Positions 26,406 to 35,073 of a DNA stretch of 64,000 nucleotides are shown here, piece after piece. Every line of letters starts with the position of its first letter. The stretch's first letter is position 1. The notes under the pieces were generated by a model. It had not been told where the DNA came from and searched no databases. It worked only from the letters and a program-made list of their open reading frames with translations. Position numbers and translations under genes: made by a program. The DNA lies in the NCBI RefSeq assembly GCF_000720175.1, contig NZ_JOIX01000029.1, positions 17,865 through 81,864 of the forward strand, written 5' to 3'. This stretch comes from Streptomyces sp. NRRL S-337. GTDB lineage: Bacteria; Actinomycetota; Actinomycetes; Streptomycetales; Streptomycetaceae.

Positions 26406-27794
26406 TCAGTCGTGGGAGTGGAGGGGCTTGCCGGCCAGGGCCAGGTGGGCCTCGCCGAGCGCCTCGTTCTGCGTCGGGTGCGCGTGCACCAGCTGCGCAA
26501 CCTCGGCCGGCAGGGCCTCCCAGTTGTAGACCAGCTGGGCCTCGCCGACCTGCTCGCCCATACGGTCACCGACCATGTGGACGCCGACCACGGCACCGTC
26601 CTTGACCTGGACGAGCTTGATCTCGCCCGCGGTCTTGAGGATCTTGCTCTTGCCGTTGCCCGCGAGGTTGTACTTCAGGGCGACGACCTTGTCGGAGCCG
26701 TACAGCTCCTTGGCCTTCGCCTCGGTGATGCCCACCGAAGCGACCTCGGGGTGGCAGTACGTCACCCGCGGCACGCCGTCGTAGTCGATCGGGACCACGT
26801 TCAGACCGGCCAGTCGCTCCGCCACCAGCATGCCCTCGGCGAAGCCGACGTGCGCGAGCTGGAGGGTGGGGACGAGGTCACCGACGGCCGAGATGGTCGG
26901 CACGTTGGTCTGCATGTACTCGTCGACGAGGACGTAGCCGCGGTCCGTCGCGACGCCCTGCTCCTCGTAGCCCAGGCCCGCCGAGACCGGCCCGCGGCCG
27001 ATCGCGACCAGCAGCACCTCGGCCTCGAAGGTCTTGCCGTCGGCGAGGGTGACCTTGACGCCGTCGGTGGTGTACTCGGCCTTGTCGAAGAAGGTCCCGA
27101 GGTTGAACTTGATGCCCCGCTTGCGGAAGGCCCGCTCCAGCAGCTTGGAGCTGTTCTCGTCCTCGACCGGGACGAGGTGCTTGAGGCCCTCGACGATGGT
27201 GACGTCGGTGCCGAAGGACTTCCACGCCGAGGCGAACTCGACGCCGATCACGCCGCCGCCCAGGACGATCGCGGACTTCGGCACGCGGTCCAGCTTGAGC
27301 GCGTGGTCCGAGGAGATGATGCGGTCGCCGTCGATCTCCAGGCCCGGCAGGGACTTCGGCACGGAGCCGGTCGCCAGCAGGACGTGGCGGCCCTGGACGC
27401 GCTGGCCGTTCACGTCCACGGAGGTCGGCGAGGACAGGCGGCCCTCACCCTCGATGTACGTCACCTTGCGGGAGGCGATCAGACCCTGCAGGCCCTTGTA
27501 CAGGCCCGAGATGACGTCGTCCTTGTACTTGTGGACCGCCGCCATGTCAATGCCCTCGAAAGTGGCCTTGACACCGAACTGCTCGCTCTCGCGAGCCTGG
27601 TCGGCGATCTCACCGGCGTGCAGCAGTGCCTTCGTGGGGATGCAGCCGTTGTGCAGGCAGGTACCGCCGACCTTGCCCTTCTCGATCAGGGCGACGTCCA
27701 GGCCCAGCTGCGCCCCGCGCAGGGCAGCGGCGTAACCACCGCTACCGCCTCCGAGGATCACTAGGTCGAAAACGGTGCTGGCGTCGTTCGCCAC
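26406..27794 (-). CDS. lpdA: Dihydrolipoyl dehydrogenase (E3)
   Basis: 462 residues from GTG 27794, preceded by GGAGG at seven bases. This flavoenzyme re-oxidises dihydrolipoyl groups on E2 with NAD+. Key parts are in place: FAD motif LVILGGGSGGYAAALRGAQLG, redox disulphide GGTCLHNGCIPTKALL, NAD motif IVLGGGVIGVEFASAW, second FAD motif SAVGDL and the C-terminal base HAHPTQNEALGEA. It lies upstream of the E2 gene on the same strand, 95 bases away, with a hairpin between. The leader of about 310 bases upstream suggests its own promoter. Confidence 0.97.
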   Translation of the reverse strand: MANDASTVFDLVILGGGSGGYAAALRGAQLGLDVALIEKGKVGGTCLHNGCIPTKALLHAGEIADQARESEQFGVKATFEGIDMAAVHKYKDDVISGLYKGLQGLIASRKVTYIEGEGRLSSPTSVDVNGQRVQGRHVLLATGSVPKSLPGLEIDGDRIISSDHALKLDRVPKSAIVLGGGVIGVEFASAWKSFGTDVTIVEGLKHLVPVEDENSSKLLERAFRKRGIKFNLGTFFDKAEYTTDGVKVTLADGKTFEAEVLLVAIGRGPVSAGLGYEEQGVATDRGYVLVDEYMQTNVPTISAVGDLVPTLQLAHVGFAEGMLVAERLAGLNVVPIDYDGVPRVTYCHPEVASVGITEAKAKELYGSDKVVALKYNLAGNGKSKILKTAGEIKLVQVKDGAVVGVHMVGDRMGEQVGEAQLVYNWEALPAEVAQLVHAHPTQNEALGEAHLALAGKPLHSHD

Positions 27795-28104
27795 GTCACG
27801 TCCTCCATGCATGGATGCGCCGGACCGGTCTGCGATGACCGGACCGCGGCTGTTGTTCGGCCGCTTTAATTTCGGCCCTGGGTAAGGGGGGCCCTGTCCT
27901 GCCGAGAACCCATCTTCGCACTTGTTCAACGAAGCCGGGACGGCGGGCCGGGCTCTGGACGGCTGAGTCGCCGCCTCGACGGGGTTACCGGTGCGTATGC
28001 ACGTACGGATTTCGTTGAGGGCGAACACTGCCCCGTGCGCACACCGACGGCCCCGGGCTGTGAGCTCGGGGCCGTACGGACAAAGCGGATCAGACGGGCC
28101 GGCG
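27795..28104. other. Intergenic region between pepA and lpdA
   Basis: 310 bases. It holds the pepA terminator (28047-28075) and, nearer lpdA, a CCGGTCTGCGATGACCGG inverted repeat (around 27834-27852) and an AT-richer stretch (GCTTTAATTTCG) that may form part of the lpdA promoter. I see no gene. Confidence 0.5.
28047..28075 (-). terminator. pepA terminator
   Basis: ACGGCCCCG (28047-28055) pairs with CGGGGCCGT (28067-28075), 30 bases after the pepA stop. Confidence 0.7.
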
Positions 28105-29646
28105 TCAGCCGAGGTCGCCCGCGGCGGTGCGCTCGGCCAGCCGGACCAGGGTGCGGACCGCGGAGCCGGTACCGCCCTTGGGGGTGTAGCCCCAGGGCGA
28201 GCCCTCGTGGAAGGCCGGGCCGGCGATGTCCAGGTGGGCCCACGGGATGCCCTCGCCGATGAACTCCTTCAGGAAGAGTCCGGCGACCAGACCGCCGCCC
28301 ATGCGCTCACCCATGTTGGCGATGTCGGCGACCGGCGAGTCCATGCCCTTGCGGAGGTGCTCGGGCATCGGCATCGGCCAGGACTGCTCGCCGACCTCCT
28401 CCGCGATCTCGTGGATCGAGGTGCGGAAGGCCTCGTCGTTGGCCATGATCCCGAAGTGGCGGTGGCCGAGCGCCAGCACCATCGCGCCGGTCAGCGTGGC
28501 GACGTCCACGATCGCGTCCGGCTCCTCCTCCGAGGCCCGCGCCAGCGCGTCGGCCAGGACCAGCCGGCCCTCGGCGTCCGTGTTCAGCACCTCGACGGTC
28601 TTGCCGCTGTACATGGTCAGCACGTCACCCGGGCGGGTGGCGGAGCCGGACGGCATGTTCTCGGCGAGCGCCAGCCAGCCGGTGACGTTCACCTCCAGGC
28701 CGAGCCGGGCCGCGGCCACGACGGCGGCGAACACCGCGGCGGCGCCGCTCATGTCGCACTTCATGGTCTCGTTGTGGCCGGCCGGCTTGAGCGAGATGCC
28801 GCCCGAGTCGTAGGTGATGCCCTTGCCGACCAGTGCCAGGGTCTTGTTCGCCTTGGGGTGGGTGTGTGCGATCCGCACCAGCCGCGGCGGGGCCTCCGAG
28901 CCCTGGCCGACGCCCATGAGACCGCCGTAGCCGCCCTTCTTGAGCGCCTTCTCGTCCAGCACCTCGACCTTGAGGCCGAACTCCTTGGCCGCGGCCTGCG
29001 CCTCGGCCGCGAAGGACTTCGGGTTGAGGGCGTTGGAGGGGGTGTTGATCAGGTCGCGGGCGCGGTTGATCTCCGCGGCCAGCGCCTGCGCGCGCTCGGT
29101 GGCGGCCTTGAACTCCTTGTCGCGCGGCTTGCCGCCGAGGATCGCGACCTCGGCCAGCGGCGCCGACTTGCCGTCGTTCTTCTTGCCGTTCTTGCCGTTG
29201 CCGGCGCCGTTGCTGCGGAACGCGGTGAAGGTGTACGCGCCGAGCAGCGCGCCCTCGCTCACCGCCGCGGCCGCCTCGGCGTCCTCGACCGGCAGTGCGA
29301 AGCCGGCCTTCTTGCTGCCGGCCAGCGCCCGGGCGGCACTGCCCGCGGCGCGCCGCAGCGCCTCGTGGGCGTAGCCGTCGCCCTTGGCCGGTGCGTCGCC
29401 CAGGCCGACCGCCAGCACGACCGGCGTCTTGAGACCGTCCGCCGCGGGCAGCTTGGTCACCTCGCCCTCGGCACCACTTGCGCCGAGGGTCTCCAGCACA
29501 CCGGCGAGCTTGCCGCCGAACGCCTTGTCCACGGCCTCGGCACCGGGGGCCACGACGACGCCCTTGGCGCCCTTGGCCACGCCGACGACGACGGCATCCG
29601 CACGCACCGTTGCGGCGGAAGAAGTACTGAGGGTCAGTGCAGTCAC
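28105..29646 (-). CDS. pepA: Leucyl aminopeptidase (M17 family)
   Basis: 513 residues, with a GTG start. M17 enzymes release N-terminal amino acids from peptides with two metal ions, acting as cytoplasmic hexamers. The signature NTDAEGRLVLADAL is present, with GKGITYDSGGISLKPAGHNETMKCDMSGA supplying the catalytic Lys and metal ligands. The N-terminal half is variable, as usual. It lies upstream of lpdA and downstream of cobS on the same strand, with gaps of about 200-310 bases, so it is probably transcribed alone. Confidence 0.97.
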   Translation of the reverse strand: MTALTLSTSSAATVRADAVVVGVAKGAKGVVVAPGAEAVDKAFGGKLAGVLETLGASGAEGEVTKLPAADGLKTPVVLAVGLGDAPAKGDGYAHEALRRAAGSAARALAGSKKAGFALPVEDAEAAAAVSEGALLGAYTFTAFRSNGAGNGKNGKKNDGKSAPLAEVAILGGKPRDKEFKAATERAQALAAEINRARDLINTPSNALNPKSFAAEAQAAAKEFGLKVEVLDEKALKKGGYGGLMGVGQGSEAPPRLVRIAHTHPKANKTLALVGKGITYDSGGISLKPAGHNETMKCDMSGAAAVFAAVVAAARLGLEVNVTGWLALAENMPSGSATRPGDVLTMYSGKTVEVLNTDAEGRLVLADALARASEEEPDAIVDVATLTGAMVLALGHRHFGIMANDEAFRTSIHEIAEEVGEQSWPMPMPEHLRKGMDSPVADIANMGERMGGGLVAGLFLKEFIGEGIPWAHLDIAGPAFHEGSPWGYTPKGGTGSAVRTLVRLAERTAAGDLG

Positions 29647-29813
29647 GGTGATGAGAGTCCTGTTCCGTCCGGGAATCCGTTGTCGCGCCTTGGCGCGCTG
29701 CTGCGGCCGAGCCTACGCTCGGCGGCGCCGCGAGGCCCGGCCCGCTGCCGTTCCGGTGCGGACCGTTGCGCGGCGGGCCGTACCGAGCCCGGCCAACTCA
29801 TGGACGATACAAG

Positions 29814-29840
29814 GGAATTGGCGGAATTGGCGGAATCGCC
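29814..29840. repeat. 9-bp tandem repeat, three copies
   Basis: GGAATTGGC at 29814 and 29823 is followed by GGAATCGCC at 29832. It lies just after the cobS stop codon region and is AT-richer than its surroundings. Slippage is the likely origin. Confidence 0.75.
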
Positions 29841-29843
29841 GGA

Positions 29844-30638
29844 TCAGCCGAGGGTCAGCGCCAGCAGCGCGGTCAGCCCGGCGCCCTCCGCGAGCGCGCC
29901 GAACACGTCCCCGGTCACCCCGCCGAACCGCCGCCGGCAGCGCCCCAGCAGCAGTTCGCCGGCCGCCAGCCCGAGCACCGCCGCCAGCCCCGCGTGCACC
30001 GCGCCGTACGGGCCCCACACCGCGCCCGCCGCCGCACAGCCCGCGACGACCAGGGCGGCGCACAGCACCGCCGCACGCACCGGCACCGTCCCCGCGACCG
30101 CCGCGCCCAGCCCGTCCGGACGGGCTGCCGGCACCCCCGTACGGGAGGCCAGGGTCAGCGCGCACCGGCCGGTGACCGCGGCCACCCCCGCTCCCAGCGC
30201 GCCGTACGCCCAGCCCGCCGCGTACAGCCCGGCCAGCGCCGCCACCTGGGCCAGCAGGGTGAACAGCAGCGTGAGGACGCCGAACGGGCCGATGTCGGAC
30301 TGCTTCATGATGCGCAGCGCGTCCTCGGCGGGCTTGCCGCTGCCCAGTCCGTCGGCGGTGTCGGCGAGCCCGTCCAGATGCAGTCCGCGGGTGAGGACGG
30401 CGGGCACCGCCGCGGTGCCGACCGCGGCCAGCAGCGGACCGCCGCCGAGCAGCAGCAGCGCCCCGCCGAGCGCGGCCGCGAAGCCGCCGACGACCAGACC
30501 GGCCAGGGGCGCGCAGAGCATCCCGCCGCGGGCCGCCGCCCGGTCCCAGCGGTGCACCCGCACCGGCAGCACGGTCAGCGTGCCGAACGCGAAGCGCAGG
30601 GCGTCCGCGCGGGCCGGGGGAGCGGGGGTCTCGGTCAT
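29844..30638 (-). CDS. cobS: Adenosylcobinamide-GDP ribazoletransferase (cobalamin synthase)
   Basis: 264 residues, polytopic membrane protein. It joins adenosylcobinamide-GDP to alpha-ribazole in the last step of B12 assembly. The family motif HLDGLADTADGLGSGKPAEDAL...MKQSDIGPFG is complete, with the Asp residues that bind Mg. Ala/Leu/Gly-rich helices fill the rest. Together with cobT (34.0-35.1 kb) and the CobU-like gene (35.8-37.0 kb) it gives the lower-loop pathway. It is separated from them by the membrane-protein block, so they are not one operon. I found no B12 riboswitch nearby. Confidence 0.95.
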   Translation of the reverse strand: MTETPAPPARADALRFAFGTLTVLPVRVHRWDRAAARGGMLCAPLAGLVVGGFAAALGGALLLLGGGPLLAAVGTAAVPAVLTRGLHLDGLADTADGLGSGKPAEDALRIMKQSDIGPFGVLTLLFTLLAQVAALAGLYAAGWAYGALGAGVAAVTGRCALTLASRTGVPAARPDGLGAAVAGTVPVRAAVLCAALVVAGCAAAGAVWGPYGAVHAGLAAVLGLAAGELLLGRCRRRFGGVTGDVFGALAEGAGLTALLALTLG

Positions 30639-30703
30639 CGCGGCAGGCTATCCGGGCGTCCGCCGCGCCCGCCTGCCACCCCCGGCCGTCACGAGAGGGC
30701 CTA

Positions 30704-31450
30704 ATGGTGCCCATGGGTCACTGGTGGTACCGCAACATCGTCGAGCCGGGGAAGCTGCCGCTGCTGCTCGCCCTGGCCTCCTTCGTGCTGACCTTCCTCG
30801 TCACCCGGGCCGTCACCCGGCTGATCCGGGCCGGGAAGGGACCGTTCCACGACATCTCGCCGGGCGGGCTGCACGTCCACCACGTGGTGCCCGGCGTGGT
30901 GCTGATGGTCGCCGGCGGATTCATCGCGATCGCCGGCGGCCGGCGCGGCTTCGGCGCCGGCGTCGCCGCGGTGCTCTTCGGGATCGGCGTGGGCCTCGTC
31001 CTGGACGAGTTCGCGCTGATCCTGCACCTGGACGACGTGTACTGGACGGAGGAGGGCACCAAGAGCGTCGAGGCCGTCATCCTCACCGTCGCCCTGGTCG
31101 CGCTGGTCCTCGGCGGTTTCCTGCCGTTCGGCGTCAACGAACTCACCCCGGACGAGACCACCGACCGCCTCACCGTCGTCCAAACCGTCGCGGTGAACTT
31201 CCTCTTCGCGCTGCTCGCACTGGTGAAGGGGAAGGCGCGGATGGCGGTCATCGGGGTGTTCGTGCCGTTCGTCGCGCTGTTCGGCGCGATCCGGCTGGCC
31301 CGGCCCAACTCACCGTGGGCCAGGCGCCTCTACCGCAACCGGCCCCGGGCGCGGGCCCGGGCGAGGGTCCGCGCCTACCGCCACGACCGCCGCTGGTCGG
31401 GCCTGCGCCGCAAGGTGGAGCACCTCATCGGCGGCGCCCCCAGCCGCTGA
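30704..31450 (+). CDS. Integral membrane protein with HVHH and DEF motifs
   Basis: 248 residues with about six hydrophobic helices and a basic tail (RARARARVRAYRHDRRW). Conserved-looking polar features lie at membrane edges: GPFHDISPGGLHVHHVVPG and LDEFALILHLDDVYW, a His-rich and acidic pairing that could bind a metal. GAGAGGG precedes the ATG. The family, as I remember it, occurs beside lysyl-phosphatidylglycerol genes in mycobacteria; here it faces the LPG-synthase operon and overlaps the rhomboid-like gene by 26 bases tail to tail. Function unknown. Confidence 0.78.
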   Translation: MVPMGHWWYRNIVEPGKLPLLLALASFVLTFLVTRAVTRLIRAGKGPFHDISPGGLHVHHVVPGVVLMVAGGFIAIAGGRRGFGAGVAAVLFGIGVGLVLDEFALILHLDDVYWTEEGTKSVEAVILTVALVALVLGGFLPFGVNELTPDETTDRLTVVQTVAVNFLFALLALVKGKARMAVIGVFVPFVALFGAIRLARPNSPWARRLYRNRPRARARARVRAYRHDRRWSGLRRKVEHLIGGAPSR

Positions 31451-32153
31451 CGCGTTGCGCGTCGCGCGGTTTGACCGGCCGCCAGGCCTCCCACAGCCCG
31501 CACACCACCAGCACCCCGAGGATCGCCGCGAGGTGCTCCTTGCCGGCCAGGTTGTTCTTGATGAACAGCACCTCGAAGACCATCGAGAGCACCACCAGCG
31601 AACCGGTGAACCACGCCCGGTAGCGCCAGCACACGAACACCGCCAGGCCCACCACGGCCGCCGACGGGCCGGTGTCGATGACGTACTTGTCCGAGTCGGG
31701 CAGGCCCAGCGGGCTCTGCGGGCCGATCCAGATCCCGATCCGGGCGTACATCGTCCCGGCGAGCGTGGCCACGTAGGCGACCAGCAGCGTCTTCCGCCAG
31801 CCCAGGCAGGTCTCCGCGATGCCGAAGACCACCAGGATCTGCGCCAGCGCGCCCCACACCGGGAGGTCCAGCGCGGGCACGAACAGCGACAGCGGGGTGC
31901 GCAGCAGCGCGATCCACAGGTGCTCGTACGCCTGGACCGAGCCGATGTCCTGGATGGCGTGGTAGCCCCACGCCTGGTTCTGCACGAACTGGAAGACCAG
32001 CGTCAGGCAGACCGCGGCGAGCGTCACCGGGATCGCCCGCAGCCTCGCGGAGACCAGCTCCGACCGCACCGTCCGCAGCAGCGCCCCCCACTCGGCCCGC
32101 GCCGCCCGGCGCAGAACGGCTATGTCCCGCCGCCCCGCACGGGCCACACTCAT
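31425..32153 (-). CDS. Rhomboid-like six-helix membrane protein
   Basis: 242 residues starting at ATG 32153, which overlaps the LPG-synthase stop by four bases (ATGA), so the two are translationally coupled. It has about six membrane helices. IDTGPSAAVVGLAVFV resembles the GxS motif of rhomboid proteases and LAGKEHLAAILGVL gives a His in the last helix, the position of the rhomboid His; IWIGPQSPLGLP precedes it. It may therefore be an active or degenerate intramembrane protease. The classical H-x-x-x-N motif of helix 2 is not evident, so it could be an inactive relative. Confidence 0.68.
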   Translation of the reverse strand: MSVARAGRRDIAVLRRAARAEWGALLRTVRSELVSARLRAIPVTLAAVCLTLVFQFVQNQAWGYHAIQDIGSVQAYEHLWIALLRTPLSLFVPALDLPVWGALAQILVVFGIAETCLGWRKTLLVAYVATLAGTMYARIGIWIGPQSPLGLPDSDKYVIDTGPSAAVVGLAVFVCWRYRAWFTGSLVVLSMVFEVLFIKNNLAGKEHLAAILGVLVVCGLWEAWRPVKPRDAQRVSGWGRRR

Positions 32154-33910
32154 CTCGCGTTCTCCAGGTGCTTGCGGTTCAGCCACTTCGGCAGACCAGG
32201 TGCTTCCAGGAAGCCTTCCGCCCGGGCAGCGGCCAGGCCGATCCGCAGCAGATCGGTGCTCTTCTCGAAGAGCATGAACCGCGGCTCCCAGATGGGCCGG
32301 TATTTCGCGTTGGCGCGATAGAGCGATTCGATCTGCCACCACCTGGAGAAGAAGCTCAGCAGCGAGCGCCACAGGCGCAGCACCGGGCCCGCGCCGAGCC
32401 GCGAACCGCGTTCGAAGACGGAACGGAACATCGCGAAGTTCAGTGAGAGCTGAGTGATCTCCACCTCTTTCGCGCGCTGGATCAGCTCCAGGACCATGAA
32501 CTCCATCAGCCCGTTCTCCGACGCGCGGTCCCGCCGCATCAGGTCCAGCGACAGGCCCTTCGCGCCCCACGGCACGAAGCTCAGCAGCGCCCGCAGCTCA
32601 CCCTGCTCGTCGGAGCACTCCAGCATCACGCAGCGGCCGTCCGCCGGATCGCCGAGCCGGCCCAGCGCCATCGAGAAGCCCCGCTCGGTCTCCCCGTCCC
32701 GCCAGTCGTCGGCCAGCTCCAGCAGCCGCGCCATCTCCTCGGCGGGAATGTCCTCGTGCCGCCGGATGCGGACGGTGTAGCCGGCCCGCTCGATGCGGTT
32801 GTACGCCTGCCGCACGGTGCGCATCGCGCGGCCGCCGAGGGTGAACTCCGCGGTCTCCACGATCGCCTCGTCGCCCAGCTCCAGCGCGTCCAGGCCGTGC
32901 CGGGCGTAGATCGTGCCGCCCTCCTCGCTCGCGCCCATGACGGCCGGCGCCCAGCCGTGCGCCCGGGCCTCGGCCAGCCACACCTCGATCGCCCCGGGCC
33001 ACGCCTCGGGGTCGCCCAGCGGATCGCCGGAGGCCAGCGACACCCCGCCCACCACGCGATAGGTGATCGCCGCCTTGCCGCTGGGCGAGAACAGCACGCT
33101 CTTGTCCCGGCGCAGCGCGAAGTAGCCCAGCGAGTCCCGGTCACCGTGCCGGTCCAGCAGGGCGCGCAGCCGCTCCTCGTCGTCCTCGGTGAGCCGCTCG
33201 GTGCTGCGGACCGACCGGAACGCCGCCCACAGCACGGCCACCAGCAGCAGCGTGCTCAGCACGTTGATGGTGACGTTGACCCAGTTCGGGGTGTCGATCG
33301 CGGGGAAGCGGTGGTCGTCGGCGGCCAGCGACACCAGGCGCATCAGGCCGTAGCGCCAGCGCATGACGAACGTCGAGGACGTGTCCTGGGCGGTGTTGGT
33401 GACGGTCACCAGCAGCGCCGCCAGCAGCGAGGTGACCAGCAGCCCGCCGACCGCGACCGCCGCCGCCAGCTTCGGGTTCGACCGGTCGCCCTTGGCGTAG
33501 AACTCCCGCCGGCCGACCACCAGCGCGACCGCGAACACCGCCGTCACCACCAGCGACACCCAGTTCTGCGGATGCCCGCGGAACTCCGGCGCCGCCGCCA
33601 GCGCGAAGCCGAACAGCCCCACCAGCAGCCCGGAGAGGACCAGGTTCAGGATCCAGGCGGCCCGCTTGCGGCGCCGCAGCGTCACCGACAAAAACAGCGA
33701 GAAGGCCCCCGAGGCGAACCCCGCGGTCAGCAGGTACGGGGTGAAGTACTCCTCGACGTTGTGCCGGCGGATGTCGGTGCCGAACGACACCCACACCGCG
33801 CTCAGCAGATTGAGGAACGTGACCGTGCGCAGATACCAGATGCCGAACGCGGCACCGCGCTGCGACCAGGTGCCGCCGCGCTGCTCGCGGCGGTCTTCGT
33901 CCGGACTCAA
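32150..33910 (-). CDS. DUF2156 phosphatidylglycerol lysyltransferase-type protein (MprF/LpgS-like)
   Basis: 586 residues. The N-terminal 250 residues hold about six to seven membrane helices (IWYLRTVTFLNLLSAVWVSFG, LLTAGFASGAFSLFLSV), and the rest is the cytosolic DUF2156 acyltransferase-like domain that moves an amino acid from aminoacyl-tRNA to phosphatidylglycerol (KSVLFSPSGKAAITYRVVGGVSLASGDPLG, LMRRDRASENGLMEFM). Modified lipids lower surface charge and resist cationic peptides. The start is a TTG at 33910, supported by GGGAG seven bases upstream; the frame runs on to 34237 without a better start. The amino acid (Lys or another) cannot be told from sequence. Confidence 0.85.
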   Translation of the reverse strand: MSPDEDRREQRGGTWSQRGAAFGIWYLRTVTFLNLLSAVWVSFGTDIRRHNVEEYFTPYLLTAGFASGAFSLFLSVTLRRRKRAAWILNLVLSGLLVGLFGFALAAAPEFRGHPQNWVSLVVTAVFAVALVVGRREFYAKGDRSNPKLAAAVAVGGLLVTSLLAALLVTVTNTAQDTSSTFVMRWRYGLMRLVSLAADDHRFPAIDTPNWVNVTINVLSTLLLVAVLWAAFRSVRSTERLTEDDEERLRALLDRHGDRDSLGYFALRRDKSVLFSPSGKAAITYRVVGGVSLASGDPLGDPEAWPGAIEVWLAEARAHGWAPAVMGASEEGGTIYARHGLDALELGDEAIVETAEFTLGGRAMRTVRQAYNRIERAGYTVRIRRHEDIPAEEMARLLELADDWRDGETERGFSMALGRLGDPADGRCVMLECSDEQGELRALLSFVPWGAKGLSLDLMRRDRASENGLMEFMVLELIQRAKEVEITQLSLNFAMFRSVFERGSRLGAGPVLRLWRSLLSFFSRWWQIESLYRANAKYRPIWEPRFMLFEKSTDLLRIGLAAARAEGFLEAPGLPKWLNRKHLENAR

Positions 33911-33919
33911 GCGATGTCT

Positions 33920-33954
33920 CCCATAAAAAACGTGTAAAGCCGAGATCTTATGGG
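33920..33954. repeat. Inverted repeat in the leader of the DUF2156 gene
   Basis: CCCATAA (33920-33926) and TTATGGG (33948-33954) are inverted copies with 21 bases between, in an AT-rich patch just upstream of the TTG start. It may be part of the promoter or an operator. Confidence 0.4.
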
Positions 33955-33988
33955 GCGCCGCCGGTGGTCCGGTACGGGCGGGAAGGAG

Positions 33989-34010
33989 CGCCGCCCCGGC
34001 CGGGGCGGCG
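33989..34010 (-). terminator. Hairpin after cobT
   Basis: The 22-bp palindrome CGCCGCCCCGG-CCGGGGCGGCG lies six bases after the cobT stop codon and would fold into a tight GC stem. Confidence 0.65.
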
Positions 34011-34016
34011 TGCACC

Positions 34017-35063
34017 TCAGTCGTGTACGGGAAGTTCTGCCGCCAGGGCCGCGGCCGCCTGCACCAGTGGCAGGGCCAGCAGCGCCCCCGTCCCCTCGCC
34101 AGCAGTGACGCCGTGGTCGAGCAGAGGGTTGAGTGCGATCCGGTCCAGCGCCTTGGCCTGCGCCGGCTCGCCGCTGGCCTGACCCGCCAGCCACCAGTCC
34201 GGCGCCCGGAACGCCACCCGCTGGGCCACCAGCGCACAGGCCGCCGAGACCACCCCGTCCAGGATCACCGGCGTCCGGCGCACCGCGCTCTGCAGCAGGA
34301 ACCCGGTGATCGCGGTCAGGTCCGCGCCGCCGACCGTGGCCAGCAGCTCCAGCTGGTCGCCGAGCACCGGCCGGGCCCGCCGCAGCGCGTCCCGGATCGC
34401 CGCGCACTTGCGCATCCACGCCAGGTCGTCGATCCGCGCCCCGCCGCGCCCGGTGACCACCGAGGCGTCTGTGCCGCACAGCGCGGCGACCAAGGTGCTC
34501 GCCGCGGTCGTGCCGCCGACACTCAGATCGCCCAGCACCACCAGGTCCGTACCGGCGTCCGCCTCCTCGTCCGCGACCGCCATCCCGGCCCGGAACGCCG
34601 CCTCGGCCTCCTCGGCGGTCAGCGCGTCCTCGACGTCGATCCGGCCGCTGCCCCGCCGCACCCGGTGCCGGGTGACCTCCTCGGGCAGCTCCCCGGGGTC
34701 GCAGTCCACCGCCATGTCCACCACGCGCAGCTGCGCCCCCGCGCCCCGGGCCAGCACCGCGGCCGGGCTCGCGCCGTCCAGCACCGCCCGGACCAGGTCC
34801 TTCGTCCCGCCGGCCGGCCGGGCCGAGACGCCCAGCTCCGCCACCCCGTGATCGCCGGCGAACAGCACCAGCCGGGCCTGCCGGATCGGCCGCACCGGCA
34901 CCTGCGCCTGCGCACCGGCCAGCCACTCGCCGAGCTCGTCGAGGCGGCCGAGCGCGCCCGGCGGTACGGCCAGCCGCGCCCGCCGCTCCTCGGCGTCACG
35001 GCGCACCCCGCCATCGGGGCGCTCGATCAGATGGGCGAAGTCATCGAGGTTCAGGGCGCTCAT
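34017..35063 (-). CDS. cobT: Nicotinate-nucleotide--dimethylbenzimidazole phosphoribosyltransferase
   Basis: 348 residues. It makes alpha-ribazole phosphate from nicotinate mononucleotide and dimethylbenzimidazole, the nucleotide loop of B12. FAGDHGVAELGVSARP and the GDLSVGGTTAAS loop (usual form GEMGIGNTTAAS) are present, and the general-base glutamate appears in HGVTAGEGTGALLALPL. Ten bases separate it from the methyltransferase-like gene upstream, and the cobU-like gene follows before that, giving a cob operon (cobU-like, methyltransferase, cobT) on the minus strand. Confidence 0.94.
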   Translation of the reverse strand: MSALNLDDFAHLIERPDGGVRRDAEERRARLAVPPGALGRLDELGEWLAGAQAQVPVRPIRQARLVLFAGDHGVAELGVSARPAGGTKDLVRAVLDGASPAAVLARGAGAQLRVVDMAVDCDPGELPEEVTRHRVRRGSGRIDVEDALTAEEAEAAFRAGMAVADEEADAGTDLVVLGDLSVGGTTAASTLVAALCGTDASVVTGRGGARIDDLAWMRKCAAIRDALRRARPVLGDQLELLATVGGADLTAITGFLLQSAVRRTPVILDGVVSAACALVAQRVAFRAPDWWLAGQASGEPAQAKALDRIALNPLLDHGVTAGEGTGALLALPLVQAAAALAAELPVHD

Positions 35064-35073
35064 TGGCCGCAGA

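Noticed and set aside
27991..31623. Plus-strand open frame of 1210 codons
   Set aside because: It runs antisense to pepA and cobS and out of frame with the 248-aa membrane gene; high GC leaves shadow frames open.
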